NCBI RefSeq assembly: GCF_011386835.1
Contig: NC_088792.1
Span: 44,072,882-44,136,881, forward strand
Direction of reading: 5' to 3'
Length of the DNA stretch: 64,000 bases
Source: Chrysemys picta bellii
Lineage: Eukaryota > Chordata > Testudines > Emydidae
Shown here in pieces: positions 48,145-59,700 of the stretch. The stretch's first letter is position 1. Every line of letters starts with the position of its first letter. The notes under the pieces are model-generated. The model saw only the letters and a list, made by a program, of their open reading frames with translations. It was not told the DNA's origin and searched no databases. A program made the position numbers and the translations under genes.

Positions 48145-48426
48145 AGGCCTGGTCTACACATAAAACTTAGGTTAACCTAACTGCATTGCTCAGGGCTGTG
48201 AAAATTTTTGTGCTCTGTGCAATGTAGTTAGGTCCACCCAGCCCCAACGAAGACATAGCAGCTAAGCCAATGGAGGAATTCTTCTGTCAACTGAGACACC
48301 ATCTCTTAGAGAGGTGGATTATCTGTACAGTCAGAAAAACCCCTTCCATCGACGTAAGAAGCATCTAACACTACAGCAGCAAAGTTGCAGCACCATAGCT
48401 GTGCCACTAGAGTGTAGACATACCCT
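48145..48426. mobile_element. MITE with TCTACAC ends
   Basis: The ends AGGCCTGGTCTACACAT and GTGTAGACATACCCT are imperfect inverted repeats. Non-coding. Similar to 15057-15335 and 60371-60594. Confidence 0.6.
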
Positions 48427-48598
48427 CTGTGTGTGACAAACTGCACTAGTTTGCTTTGGGACCATGCTACCATATACTAAAAGTTCCATAACGCACACTA
48501 CAAAACTTTTAGTGCATGGTAGCAGAGTCCCCATAGCCAGTTAGTGTGTGACAAACTAGTGAGCTGTACATTCGACTGTGGCTTGCTGTATGTTAATA

Positions 48599-48790
48599 CC
48601 TAGTCTACACTCCAAACTTAGGTTGACGTAAGTTGCCTTTGGTCAACCTGTTAATGCATGTATCTACACTCAAATTTGTCTCCGGTCAACGTAAGCACCC
48701 TGTTATAGTGACTCAATAAAACCATCTCCCAGACCTGCCTTGAGCGATGGTAGACCTACTGAGATCAACGCAGTGAGAGTGTAGACACTG
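48599..48790. mobile_element. MITE with TCTACAC ends, second copy
   Basis: The ends ACCTAGTCTACACTCC and GAGAGTGTAGACACTG pair imperfectly. Inside, GGTTGACGTAAG and GGTCAACGTAAG form a short repeat. It lies directly before the MYB-like fragment and may be the end of the same decayed Harbinger or hAT insertion. Confidence 0.5.
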
Positions 48791-49129
48791 TGTGACCTAC
48801 ATCAACCCTAACAGTTCTCCAGCAGTTGGCCTGCAATGCCCAACAGTGACCGCTCTGGTCACAATTATGAATTGCACTGCCACGGAAACCAGAAGCCACC
48901 GCCATCCTTTAAAACACCCCCATATTTTTGAAATGCCTTTTCCTGATTGCCCAAATTCATGAGCACACTTAGCAGCTCTCCCTTGTTGTGTGTAACTGCC
49001 CAACCAGCCATACTAGCTCCACACACTAGACACGGTTTTGCCTGGAGTAGACAGCAGGTACTGGGTCTCCGGGCCTGTGGGAAAAAAGAGGCTGTGCAAG
49101 CACAGCTACAGACCAGCCATAGAAGTGTG

Positions 49130-49515
49130 GACATCTCTGAAAAGATTGCACAGGGGTTGCAAGCGAAGGGGTACGAATGGGATCAGCAGCAATGACACAT
49201 GAAAGAGAAGGAACTGCTATAAGAGTATCAAAAGGCCAGGGAGGCCAACCATCAATCTGGTGCTGACCCGCAGACCTGTCACTTTTACAGTGAGTTGCAT
49301 ATCATATGTGGCAAGACCCCATCAGTACCTTGCAGATTACCATAGATACCCTGCAAGAGACAGAGAGCCAAGCATGAACAGTGAGGAGGAGGAGGAAAAG
49401 GAGGAGGAGCAGGGAACGGGGGGAGAGGTGTGTCCAGCAATGCCAGGACCTGATTGTGACTCGACCACAGTCTAGCCAAGTATGGATGAGTCTGATGAAG
49501 GGGAAGGAACCTCGG
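49130..49515 (+). pseudogene. MYB/SANT-like protein fragment, Harbinger-type
   Basis: The reading contains DISEKIAQGLQAKGYEWDQQQ, then frames with QKAREANHQSGADPQTCHFY and an acidic Glu-rich run (EEEEEKEEEQ). This is the pattern of the MYB/SANT-like DNA-binding protein that PIF/Harbinger transposons encode beside their nuclease: a helix pair with W/Y spacing, then TCxFY, then an acidic region. There is a stop right after DQQQ and a frame change. A possible splice donor (GGGTAAGTGTG) follows at about 49513. The transposase itself was not found. Confidence 0.6.
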
Positions 49516-49564
49516 GTAAGTGTGTGCATGCATTTTTTCTTACAGCGTTAAATTTGTGCCGGAT

Positions 49565-50785
49565 TCAGTCACAGAGACTCCCCTCGAGACTGTCACTTGA
49601 TGAGCTGGGATACCACTGAGAACAACCCTCCTGCCAGAACAGGCGCCCCTCCAGTCCTGTCTTGCTGAGTTAGACACTCCAGTCAGCTCCAGCACAGACT
49701 CAGTGGTTGGGCCATGCCTCTCTGCAGTTCACTGATATTGAGATTCACTTCAGCCCAGGGCCTTCTCAGTTAACAGGGACTTTCCATGCGCCTAGTGTTC
49801 AGCCTTTCTGGGAGTCTGAACCCCAAATAAATCTGTTTTAATCTGTATAAAGCTTATACAGGGTAAATCCATAAATTGTCCACCCTCTATATCACAGATA
49901 GAGAGAGATGCACAGCTGTTTGCTCCCCCAGGTTTTAATCACTTAACCTGGGTTTATTAATAAACAAAAGTGATTTTATTAAGTATAAAAAGTGGATTTA
50001 AGTGGTTTCAAGTAATAAACAGAACAAAGTAAGTCACCAAGCAAAATAAAACAAAACATGCAAGTCTAAGCCTAATACATTAAGAAACTGATTACAGGTA
50101 ATATCTCACCCTCAAAGATGTTCCAATAAACTTCTTTCACAGACTAGACTCCTTTCTCGTCTGGGCCCTATCCTTTCCCCTGGTACAGTACTTGTTAGTT
50201 CCAGCTTACATCTCAGGTGGTAAGCAGGGGTTTTCTTATGATTGGCAGCCCCTTTTGTCCTCCTCCACCCCCTTTTATAGCTTTGGCACAAGGCGGGAAT
50301 CTTTTGTCTGTGCTTATCTCCCCCCCCCAATGAAAATGTACCAGATTTAAGATGGATTTCATTATCAGGTGACATGGTCACATGTCACTGTAAGATCCCT
50401 AGTCTCAATTCCCCATGGGCTGGCCCACATCCTACATGTACACAGGAAGGCTTTCAAGTAACTAGGGCCATTTACAACTGATTGTTTCTGGAGCACCCTT
50501 AATGGCCTCCACTTAATATGTTTACATCAGTGATACAAGTTTATATCTTATTCTCCTAACTCCAGATATAGAAAACTGATAAGAACAGATAGTAGATAAT
50601 GTTTTCACCTCTCAGCTCTTAGAGAGCATGCAAACAAATAGGATGAACATACTTAGTAGATTACAAGCTTTCTAATGGCACCATACAAGGGGTATTTAGC
50701 ATAAAGCATATTCCAGTTATATCATATTCATAAGCATATTTCCATAAAGCATATGGACTGCAATGTCACAAAATGTAAAGATGGT
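49565..50785 (-). repeat. Long LTR-like interspersed repeat
   Basis: About 1.2 kb without reading frames, containing AATAAA-type signals and a TTTTATAGCTTTGGCACAAG stretch. I recognise the sequence as one that recurs in turtle genomes. Read on the reverse strand it starts TGTGACATTGCAGTCC, the TG start expected of an LTR. The left boundary is unclear. No internal retroviral genes are present. Confidence 0.4.
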
Positions 50786-51044
50786 GCCCAGCTCAGCCCC
50801 AAGTTAACAAGACACAGGTATCGACTTTTCTTTATTTTACTACTATGAGAAAAGGTAGTGGTATAACAAACAGAGGTAGAGCTGGCATCTGCTTTTCATT
50901 CCCCTGTTGGGTTAGATGGGGGAGGAAATGCACATCATTTTTTTTATACACATAAGGATGTCCCTTGTATCTTCCTAAGAGATTTTGATGAAATTTTCAT
51001 ACAGATACTCTGCAATCCTCTCCTGAAGGTCTCTAGGGATGGCC

Positions 51045-51366
51045 AGAAGAAGTTACTCACCTTGTGCAGTAACGATGGTTCTTCGAGATGTGTGTTCCTG
51101 TGGGTGCTCCACTCTAGGTGTCGGTGCGACCCTGCACCAGAGATCGGCGATTTCTTGCAGCAGTACTCGGCCAGGGGAAGGGCACGCACAGGAGTCATCT
51201 CGTGCAGCCGCTGCCACTCCCCCACCGTCCCCTCCATTCCTTCTCTACCGCAGAGCTTGGCTGTGTGAACTCCGAAGTAGAGGGGAGGAGGGTGGGTAGT
51301 GGAGCACCCACAGGGACACACATCTCAAAGAACCATCAATACTGCACAAGGTGAGTAACTTCTTCT
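51045..51366 (-). repeat. DIRS copy E terminal hairpin unit
   Basis: Arms 51045-51112 and 51299-51366 (68 bp each) are reverse complements with only a handful of mismatches, beginning AGAAGAAGTTACTCACCTTG. They enclose about 186 bp. The first arm plus part of the spacer also matches the 5' terminal repeat at 54315-54455 in inverted form. Confidence 0.8.
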
Positions 51367-53940
51367 GTATTGGTAGTGATTGGGTCCTACTGTGAACCTC
51401 AAGAACCGTCTGTGGGCAGGATGTATTGTAATATGGAAGTATGAGGCTTGGAGCTCAAGGGCTGCAAACCAGTCCCCCGTGTCTAGCGCTGGGATTATTG
51501 TGGCCAGAGTGACCATTTTGAACCTGTGGTTGCGTACGAACCTGTTGAGTTTTCAGAGATCTAAGATTGGTCTCCATACCCCTTCCTTTCTTCTCTGTCA
51601 GGAAATATTTGGAAATAAAAACCCCTCCCTCAGTATTGATGTGGTACTGGTTCTACAGCACCCAGCAATAGAAGGTGGTCTACTTCCTGTTGCAGAAGGT
51701 GCTCGTGAGAGGGGTCCCTAAAGAGGGACAGGGAAGGGGGGAAGGTAGGGCGGGATGGCTGTGAAAGGAACGGTGCAGCCAGATTGTATGATCTCGAAAA
51801 CCCATTGATCTGTGGTTATAGCAGCCCAGGCATGATAAAATGGGCGTAGGCAGTGACCAAAATTATGGGATGGGGTATCTGTTGGTGCTAGAGGTATGGG
51901 GAGGTCGTGCATACCCTTGACCAAGACTTCAAAATTGTGGCTTAGATGTAGATGGACGAGTGGACAAGGCCTGGTGCTGTGGAGCTCATAGTCTCGGAGC
52001 CCGTTGTTTGGGTCTGTTCTGAGTGAAGTATCGAGGTTGTTTACAGTTAAACGAGGTGTCTCATGACCTCTGGTATGGTATAAAGCGAGGGCGTTTGTCA
52101 GGCGGTGGATGTATGCCTAGTGTACGCAGTGTTGCTCGGGAGGCCTTCATGGTATGGAGGACGTCATCTGTTTACAACAAGACTAGTGTATGCCTATCGA
52201 AGGGGAGGTCCCTCCACTTTTAGCTGTTGTTCTTTTGAGATTCCCGAAGCCTGCAACCATGATGTTCTTCTCATAACCACAGCTGTTGTGGTTGTTCGGG
52301 CAGCTGTGTCTGCTACATCCATTGAGGCTTGCAGCGCTGTGCGGGCTATTAACTGACCCTCGTTGATAATGGCAGTGAGTTGAGGACGTTTATGCTCGGG
52401 GCAGTCCTCCACGAACTCTTGTATTTTACTATAGTTAGCGTAGTCGTAATTTGCTAGTAGAGCAGAATAGTTGGCACTTTCTGCCCAAAGAGGTCCAGTC
52501 TCTTGTGTTCTTTATCTTGCAGTGAGGAGAGGAAATTAGGCTGTTTACCGCGCTGATTAGCAGCCTCTACTACCAGAGAGCAGGCTTGAGGATGTGAAAA
52601 CAAAAATTCCATGCTTTTGGCTGGAACAAAGTATTTCCTGTAAGCCCTTTTCTTGGTGGGTGGTGCCGATGCCGGTTTGCCATATTTCCTCCGCAGGCTC
52701 TATTATAGCCTCATCCATGAGGAGGGCAAGCTTGGTCGATGATGCTGGTTGTAAGATTTTTAACAACTTATGTTGTTTCTCCTGCACCTCATGTAAGGCA
52801 ATTTCTTAGTTGTTTGCTACTCTTTTGAAGAGTTCTTGGAACTGTTTCAGGTCATCTGGTGTTGTAGGGGTAGACGGCGTCACCGCTTCGTCTGGTGCAG
52901 AAGATGAGTGTGGGTCAGGTGGTGAATCATCCAGGTCTGCCTGAGATAGTATCTCTTCCTCTTCTGTCTCAGGGGGGTCAGAGGTTTCTCTGTGTGGTAA
53001 TGACAGATGTACTCTGGAACTTCTTGTTGCTGGGGAAGGGGGACCAGAATAGGGGTTCTGGTATGTGGGCCAAGGACCCCATTGTGGCCATTGCATGGGG
53101 TAAGGTGGTAATGGGTAAGGCCAGTGCTGTGCATACCAGGGCTCTGAATGCTCTGAGGGATGAGGCTTTGGCTTCACAGCATTCCATGTAGGTCTCATCT
53201 GTGATGGTGATGAACATTGAGAGGAGAAGTGGGTGTCCTGCAAGTCTCCTTCCTCGCCACTATGCATGGAGGATGGTGCAGGAGATGAAGGATGGTATCC
53301 TACTATGTAGCTTGGGGAGTGTTCGGTGCCGAGCAGTGGTGACTGTGGTGCCAAAGAAACTGCTATGTCAGCAGGACACAGAAGTTGCGCTGGTCCCGCC
53401 TTGGGCTTGCGGTCGACCATTGGAACGCTGACCAGTGCCGGGTTTGGCTTGTTAGCCAGCATCAAGTCTTGGGTCAGTGCTGCTGCCTGTGCCGTGCTCT
53501 ACCAGGGTAGTCAGTGCTGTGGAGGAGACTTGACGTCTCAAGCCCGGTGCCTTGTAAGTGCTCACTCTGGATGAGTGGAGCACTGAGGGTAAAGACCTCC
53601 CTGGGGAAGCTCTCTTTTTCTAAGAGACCCTTGCTGGAGAGGTCGAGGCTCACTTCCTGACAGTTTTGGAAGTTGGAGCCTTATCAGAGCTCAGGGATCT
53701 CCGTCTGTGAGACTCCCCGGAGGACGTCTCTTGCGGAGGTTGGAGGGATTTCTCCAGCAGAAGCATTTTGAAGCGGGGATCCCTGTCACGTCTTGCCCTT
53801 GATGTTAAGTTGGTGCAATGTGCGCATTTCTGGGAGATATGAGTTTCTCCTAGACAGCGAATGCAGGATGTGTGGCCGTCAGAGACCGGCATCGGTTCAC
53901 AGCAAGAGTCACACTTTTTAAATCCTGTTGAGCCCAACCT
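51367..53940 (-). pseudogene. DIRS copy E: RT start and ORF1
   Basis: RT: VTLATIIPALDTGDWFAALE and HRRFLRFTVGPNHYQ (51325-51516), ending at the fusion with the terminal unit. ORF1 in coding order: CDSC, HTSCIRCLGETH, CAHC at 53820-53937 (the Cys/His motif), a long proline-rich and acidic frame (52806-53465), then the alanine-rich helix ARTALQASMDVADTAARTTT (52194-52412). Same order as segments Y and D. Frames are fairly long, but stops separate them. Confidence 0.75.
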
Positions 53941-54314
53941 AACTGCAGTTAAGCCTTTCCCCCTCTCAAGAGATAAAGGTGGGAGTTAATTGTAAAGGCA
54001 AACTGTAGAAACTGTTCCCAGAGTTAAGGAGAGAAAAAGCCTTCTTCTTTCTTCTCTCTCTTTTTTTTTTTTTTTTTTTTTAGAAAAACCTCTAAGAGGA
54101 ACTAAGGAAACTATGTAACTATGCATAGGCTAAGACTAACTAAACAATGTAACTAAGTATAAGCTAAAAAGAAGTTCCTATATACCTTGTAACTTTGATA
54201 CTTTCTGGGAAAAAAAAACACCAAAGAGAGCACTGCCACGGAGCTCTGTCTGCAGCCGAGGACGATTGAGAAGGAACTGAGGGGACGATTGGGGGAGCAC
54301 GCGCTACAGGAGGT

Positions 54315-54455
54315 ACCAATTGCTGCAAGAGACGACTCCTGTGCGCGCCCTTCCCCTGGCCGAGTATTGCTGCGAGAGATCTCCGATCTCCGGCACAGGG
54401 ACACACTGACACCTAGAGTGTAGCACCCACAGGGACACCACTCGATGAAGAACCT
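54315..54455 (-). repeat. DIRS copy E 5' terminal inverted repeat
   Basis: Contains CTTCCCCTGGCCGAGTATTG and GCACCCACAGGGACACCACT; it is the inverted counterpart of about 51060-51200 with scattered mismatches. Confidence 0.7.
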
Positions 54456-54879
54456 TATTTCTTCCTCTGCGATAGAACGCTTCCCCATACTACTCTGTGA
54501 TGACTTCAGCCAGCACCACTGCAGTAAATAGGCTAGCACAGTGATACACAGATCTTAGTGGTTTAGGAGTCAAATTATCAATCAACATTACCCAAAAGAG
54601 CCACTGTAGTGTGAATTTGTTGTTTCATTTACCATAGTATTATATATTCATATATTAACTGCATGACAAGGGGAAATATTTAGTTTATCTTAATCAGAAG
54701 GATTAACTGTCAGCAGAGAATTAAACTGATTGTTTCAGGTCAGCCTCGGAAATTTTTCAAATACGCCTAAGTGAAAGTGCCTGGAGCATAAGTTTCTGCT
54801 CACATAAGTCTTTTGAAAATGAAACCGTCTCCTAAGTTACTTAGGCTGACCTATTGTGCCATATTTATAAAGCCTGACC
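54456..54879. other. SLC25A40 intron, nothing recognised
   Basis: AT-rich, no feature seen. Confidence 0.45.
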
Positions 54880-55164
54880 GAGGGGTGAAAGTAGGCCAGT
54901 ACACTGGTAAGAAGTGGCCGCTGGTACCGGCCCATACGCAGCTGACATTAAAGTGCTGCCGCGGCAGCGCTTTAATGTTGCTGTCTGTTTTGCCCCCAGG
55001 GGCCAGGCAGCGTGGATGGGCTGGCAGGGGGAGGCTGACCCCTCCCCCAGCCCTGCCTCCTTTCCGCCCAAGGCCCCGCCCCTTCCGCCCAAGGTCCTGC
55101 CCCTTCCGGCAGCCCAGAGCCAGGCCCCCATACGGGTAAGTCTTCTGTGTTACTTTTACTCCTG
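54880..55164. mobile_element. hAT-type MITE, GC-rich
   Basis: The ends GAGGGGTGAAAGTAG and TTACTTTTACTCCTG are imperfect inverted repeats. Flanks GCCTGACC (54872-54879) and GCCAGACC (55165-55172) form an 8-bp target duplication with one mismatch. GC-rich interior with CCGCCCAAGG repeats. The open frames here are by-products of base composition. Confidence 0.75.
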
Positions 55165-55172
55165 GCCAGACC

Positions 55173-56652
55173 TCAAAGTTATATGTTTTTCCCCTGATTC
55201 TTGATATAGAAAAGCAGCCTTTAACACAAAGTTTTTGATAGAGGCTCATGGATTCAGCATATTTATTTTTATGCAAATGTTTTAAGACATTATAATAAAT
55301 TTAGGCCTTAACAATTCAGATTTCATTTTAAACAAGTTTATTTTTAAAAAGAAAAAAATTATAATTTAAACAACAAAATGAAAAAAATCTGATTTAAATA
55401 AAATATCCAATTTTTTTGATACTTTCAACAAAAATCATTGATTTGTATTCACCCTGCTTAAAAGTGCCACACAGGTTTGCAGGCTTTTTAAAAAGGCACA
55501 AAAAATTATGGGATATGGATGGAGAAAGTTGCTTGATGGGAACTTGATCCTTAGCTCCCAGAGGTACCTATGCCATGCATTTCTTCCCCACAACACATTG
55601 CAAAAAATTTCCAAAAGGCACTGAGCCAGATGGTGGTGTATGGCAGAGTGGGATAACTACCCGTGGTGCACTGCACTTTGCATAAACACAACCACCCCAG
55701 TGAGTACACACCACACTGCAAGAAACCAAGTATGCAGGTGCATGAGGGATATACTAACTTTGGTGACTGTATGCCATTGTAACTTGTGTCGATCAAAGAG
55801 TGAAGTGTAGACATGGCCTAAGTCTTCACAGAGACAAGCCCTAACTCTCCCACAATTGTTGCCTAACACCTCGTCTATGCTAGAAAAGATTTACTGATAT
55901 ATTTAAGGTTTCAGAGTAGCAGCCGTGTTAGTCTGTATCTGCAAAAAGAACAGGAGTACTTGTGGCACCTTAGAGACTAACAAATTTATTTGAGCATAAG
56001 CTTTTGTGGGCTGTAATATAATATATAATTTTGATATATTTAATAATGGCACACAGTCGTAGTAAAGAATAGCTTATACCAACAAAATAATTCTTTTGAC
56101 AGTATAGCTTATACAAGTTCCCCAAACAAAAATATGTTGGGGGAGAGGGGAATCATACCCCTGATTGACACAGATATGCTGGCAGAAGTTTTACGTGTGG
56201 ACCAGGCCTAAATAATTCCTGTTGTACAACCTTCCTTCCTGGTGAGAATAACTTGATCATACACATGAGCCAAAGGCCTAATTCAAGGTTTAAATGTATT
56301 TCTATAAATAAACTTGATTTTTAAAATGTTAATTCTTTCATTAATCTTAAATCTTACTGAAAGGTGACTTGCAAAGGGGAAAACATGGGCCTGCCTTTCT
56401 TGCTTCTTTGTGGTGTATAAAAGATAGCTTAATTTTAATTTTTTTATTTTTAAAAATATTTGTATTTTAAGTACTTCTTCTATTTGTTTTGTTTACTTTA
56501 GAAATATCAGGAATATCAAGTCTGGCATTCCATTTGTTGGAAGACTTAGATCTCAGATATGTATAAAGTGAGTTCTCTCACCCCTTAACTGAAAGAGCAC
56601 AGAGTGGGGACTCGTTAACAAACAAGCCTCTTCACTATCATCCAAGCTGATA
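55173..56652. other. SLC25A40 intron
   Basis: AT-rich. The only recognisable item is the single-arm repeat at 55908-56015. A run at 55310-55450 is strongly A/T-rich (simple sequence). Confidence 0.45.
55908..56015. repeat. Single arm of the foldback repeat
   Basis: TTTCAGAGTAGCAGCCGTGT followed by GTACTTGTGGCACCTTAGAG and ACTAACAAATTTATTTGAGC, near identical to the left arm of 44188-44640. The opposite arm is absent. Confidence 0.7.
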
Positions 56653-58640
56653 AGGATATTTCATAGAGTTAAGGCCAGAAGGGACCACCAGATCATTTAG
56701 TCTGACCTCTTCTACATCACAGGCCACCAACAACCTAACATCTGCACATTAAACCCAACCACTGAAATTAGACCAAAATATTACAGCCCATAGGAAACTA
56801 GCTTATGTGCCACAGGCAAAGAACAGTAAGGACTAAGGTGCACCGATGCCTGAGACCCCTGCAGTGGCAGGGAAATGATTAAATGAGATACAACCAAACA
56901 ATCCAGTGTGGCATGTGATCCACACTGACATGCTGCAAAGGAAAAAAAAATAACATTCCCAGGTCACTGCCAATCTGACATGGGGGAAATTCCTTTCTAA
57001 CCCCACACATTGTGATCAGTTACCCCAAGGACGTGATCAAGAACTAACCAGCCATGCACCTGAGAGAGAGAATGCTCAATACCACCTCACAGCAGTGGCT
57101 GTCCCTATCCAATGTCCAGACATGGCCATCCCTAATGCTTCAGAGGAAAGAAATTAAAAAAGAAAAACAAACAAACAAAAAAACCTCCCATACTACATCA
57201 GTGGACGAAAGAAATCCCTTCCTGACCCCTGCAGATGGCTGGCTGAACCCTTGAACCATGAGCTTTTAAGAACATAAGACATAATCCGGAAGTGACCCCA
57301 GGACTGTTGACCCCTCCTCCATACCATGACCAGCAACCCTGTCATAGAATTACAGTCATAAATTGGACCAGCTCGCTCTTCAAACTAATTGAGTTGTTTG
57401 TTCCTACAACTCTTATTGGGAGGCTGTTCCAGAACCTTACCCTACTGTCATGGTTACAAACCTTCTAATTTCCAGTCTGAATTTGTTCATGGCCAGTTTA
57501 TCCCATTTGTTCTTGTGTAAACATTGTCCTTTAGCTTAAATAGCTCTTCACTCTTCCTGATCTTTACCTCCCTAATGAATTTATAGACAACACTCATACC
57601 CTCTATCACAGTGACTCTCAACCAGGGTATGCATACCTCTGGAGGTACACAGAGGTCTTCCAGGAAGTACATCAACTCATCTAGATATTTACCTAGTTTT
57701 ACAACAGGGTACTTAAAAAACACTAGCAAAGTCAATACAACTAACATTTCATACAGACAATGATTTGTTTATACTGTTCTATATACTTTATACTGAAATG
57801 TAAGTACAATATTTATATTCAAATTGATTTATTTTGTAATTATATGGTAAAAATGAGAAACTAAGCATTTTTTCAGTAATTGTGTGCTGTGAAACTTTTA
57901 TGTCTGATTTTGTAAGCAAGCAGATTTTAAGTGAAGTGTAACTTGGGGATATGTGAGACCAATCAGATTCCTGAAAGGGGTACAGTAGTCTGGAAAGCTC
58001 ATCCAGTATTCTCTCATAATATAAGCCCTCCATTCTCCTGATTATCCTAGTAGCTCTTCTCTGCACCTGTTCCAGTTTAAATTCATCTTTCTTGAACATG
58101 GGTGACTAGAACTGTACACAGTATTCCAAATTAGGTCTTATCAGTGCCCTTGGTTTGCCCTTTACAATAGCATTAATACTTCTCTATATCTACTGGAAAT
58201 GCCTTGCCTAACATATCCTAGGATTGTATTTGCCTTTTTCATAGCCACATCGCACTGGCGGCTTACAGTCATCTTGTGATCAACCCATACACCTAGGGTC
58301 TCCCTCCTGTTTTGTCACCTCCAACTAATGAGCACCCAGCAGTAGCAGAAATTCTTATTATTAGCCCTTAAGTGCATGACCTTGCACTTTGTATTATTGA
58401 ATTTTATTTCATTTCTGTCACTCCAGTCTTCACAGACATCCAAATGTCCCTGTATAATATTTCGATTCTCCTCTGTATTGACAATGCCTCCCAATTTTGT
58501 ATCATCAGCAAATTTCATTAGTACACCCGTATTTTTTGTGCCAAAGTCATTAATAAAAATATTTAATAAGATCGGTCCCAAGACTGAACTTTGAGGAACT
58601 CCGCTAGTAAAAATAGGGGGAGGTTAACTCACTGACTTCA
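56653..58640 (-). mobile_element. CR1 LINE with hAT MITE inside
   Basis: Reverse-strand CR1 of a different subfamily. The 3' end is at the left (TTTCATAGAGTTAAGGCCAG). ORF2 pieces: MGPILLNIFINDFGTKNTGV with KFADDTKLGG (58315-58581), where the FADD box is intact, and FKLEQVQRRATRIIRRMEGL (57788-58099). Broken by stops and by a MITE at 57609-57997. Confidence 0.8.
57609..57997. mobile_element. hAT MITE, right end lost
   Basis: The left end CAGTGACTCTCAACCAGGGT is the widely shared hAT end (CAGTGGTTCTCAACC). The right side shows GGGGTACAGTAGTCTGGAAAG, the usual subterminal sequence, but the terminal repeat itself is missing. It interrupts the CR1 at 56653-58640. Confidence 0.7.
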
Positions 58641-59575
58641 ACTACTGTGATGATCAAGTCCAGTATGTTGTCTCCCAATTGTTTACAGGATTTTTGTTTG
58701 ACAATCAAAGATTTTTAAACAATTTTAATAAAAATCCAGTACCCTCTGAATCAGCTACCATATTCTACCTGTCACAGTCCAATCCTACCAGTTCTCCAGT
58801 GTCCCTAAGGACTCCTAGAAAAACAAGAAGATAGAAGACCTGAATTTCTTGTGTAGAAAAATGCAGAAAAAAAGTTTTTTTTTTAAATCTAGCTCTTTAT
58901 ACATCATAAAGAAGCAAAAAGGTGCATAAGTCCAAATTAGGTTACTAGCAAAGGAAAAAGAGAGTATGATCAATGTTATTTATTGTTCATTAGACCAAGA
59001 ATGAGAATGAAATTAATTTGTCTTTAGCAGCATATGATGGGGTGGCACCCTACCCAGGTGTGAAATAGTTAACTAGAGACAGAGAGCAATTAGTAAACCT
59101 GGTTTCACTTGGAGGGAGGGCCAAGTCCAAATGAAGGTGAAGCCCAGCTGGGGAAGGAGTTGGGTGGTGTGCATAAAGGGAGAAAGCCCAGCTAAGAAGA
59201 GGGTGGCCAGGAAAAGACCTCTGTAGTCCCTCTCTGGTTACTAGAATGGAGGAAAGGTCTAGAAAGAGGTAGAGCTACAGTCAACCCAGGGAGGCACTGT
59301 GGGAAAAAGCCTAACAGAAATCCACAAAGGTAACAAGTAGCCTGAAGTAGCAGATCTTAGCTGCTCACAACAGGATACCTAGACTGGAACCCAGAAGAGA
59401 TGGAGAGCCTTGATTCCCTTCTGGTCCACTTAAATAGATGATGGTGAAACATCCTGACACAAGGGGAGAAGGACTATTAAGTCTGGAATGATAGCAAATT
59501 TGCCTTAAAATGTAAAATAGCTGGAAAAGGAATAGTAAAGACAATACCATCGTATACAGATAATTTATGACTCAC
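58641..59575. other. SLC25A40 intron, unassigned repeat-like block
   Basis: No exon. The purine-rich segment 59035-59430 (GAAAGCCCAGCTAAGAAGAG type) differs from its AT-rich surroundings and may be an unassigned LTR-like repeat. Confidence 0.35.
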
Positions 59576-59700
59576 ATCTGCTTATGGAGCCTGCAAGAAC
59601 TGGAATGTAGTCACTGTCTTTTCCTAGTTTAGATATCAAAACTTCACTCAGTTGATCGTAGCTGGTAAAATAAATTACTGTACTTGGAACTGCCATTATT
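59576..59700 (-). CDS. SLC25A40: SLC25A40 internal exon
   Basis: 125 bp from acceptor gtattttag to donor gtgagt. The first base completes a leucine codon; the last base starts the leucine finished in the next exon. It encodes IMAVPSTVIYFTSYDQLSEV then LISKLGKDSDYIPVLAGSIS and R. Human: VMAVPATVIYFTCYDQLSALLRSKLGENETCIPIVAGIVAR. It covers the end of the first carrier repeat, the loop, and the start of the third helix. The intron to the next exon is 11.6 kb. Confidence 0.95.

Larger units (their letters stand above)
51045..54455 (-). mobile_element. DIRS-type retrotransposon copy E, internally deleted
   Basis: Reverse strand. From right: 5' terminal repeat (54315-54455), ORF1 (about 52100-53940), the start of RT (51325-51516), then, with no RT active site, RNase H or recombinase, the 3' terminal unit (51045-51366). 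About half the element has been removed. A third family, recognisable by GTGGGTGCTCCACTCTAGGT ends. Confidence 0.8.

Noticed and set aside
49565..50785. Endogenous retrovirus with genes
   Set aside because: Only an LTR-like repeat without gag, pol or env reading frames is visible.
54813..55276. Overlapping proline/glycine-rich frames on both strands
   Set aside because: They lie in a GC-rich hAT MITE and result from its composition.
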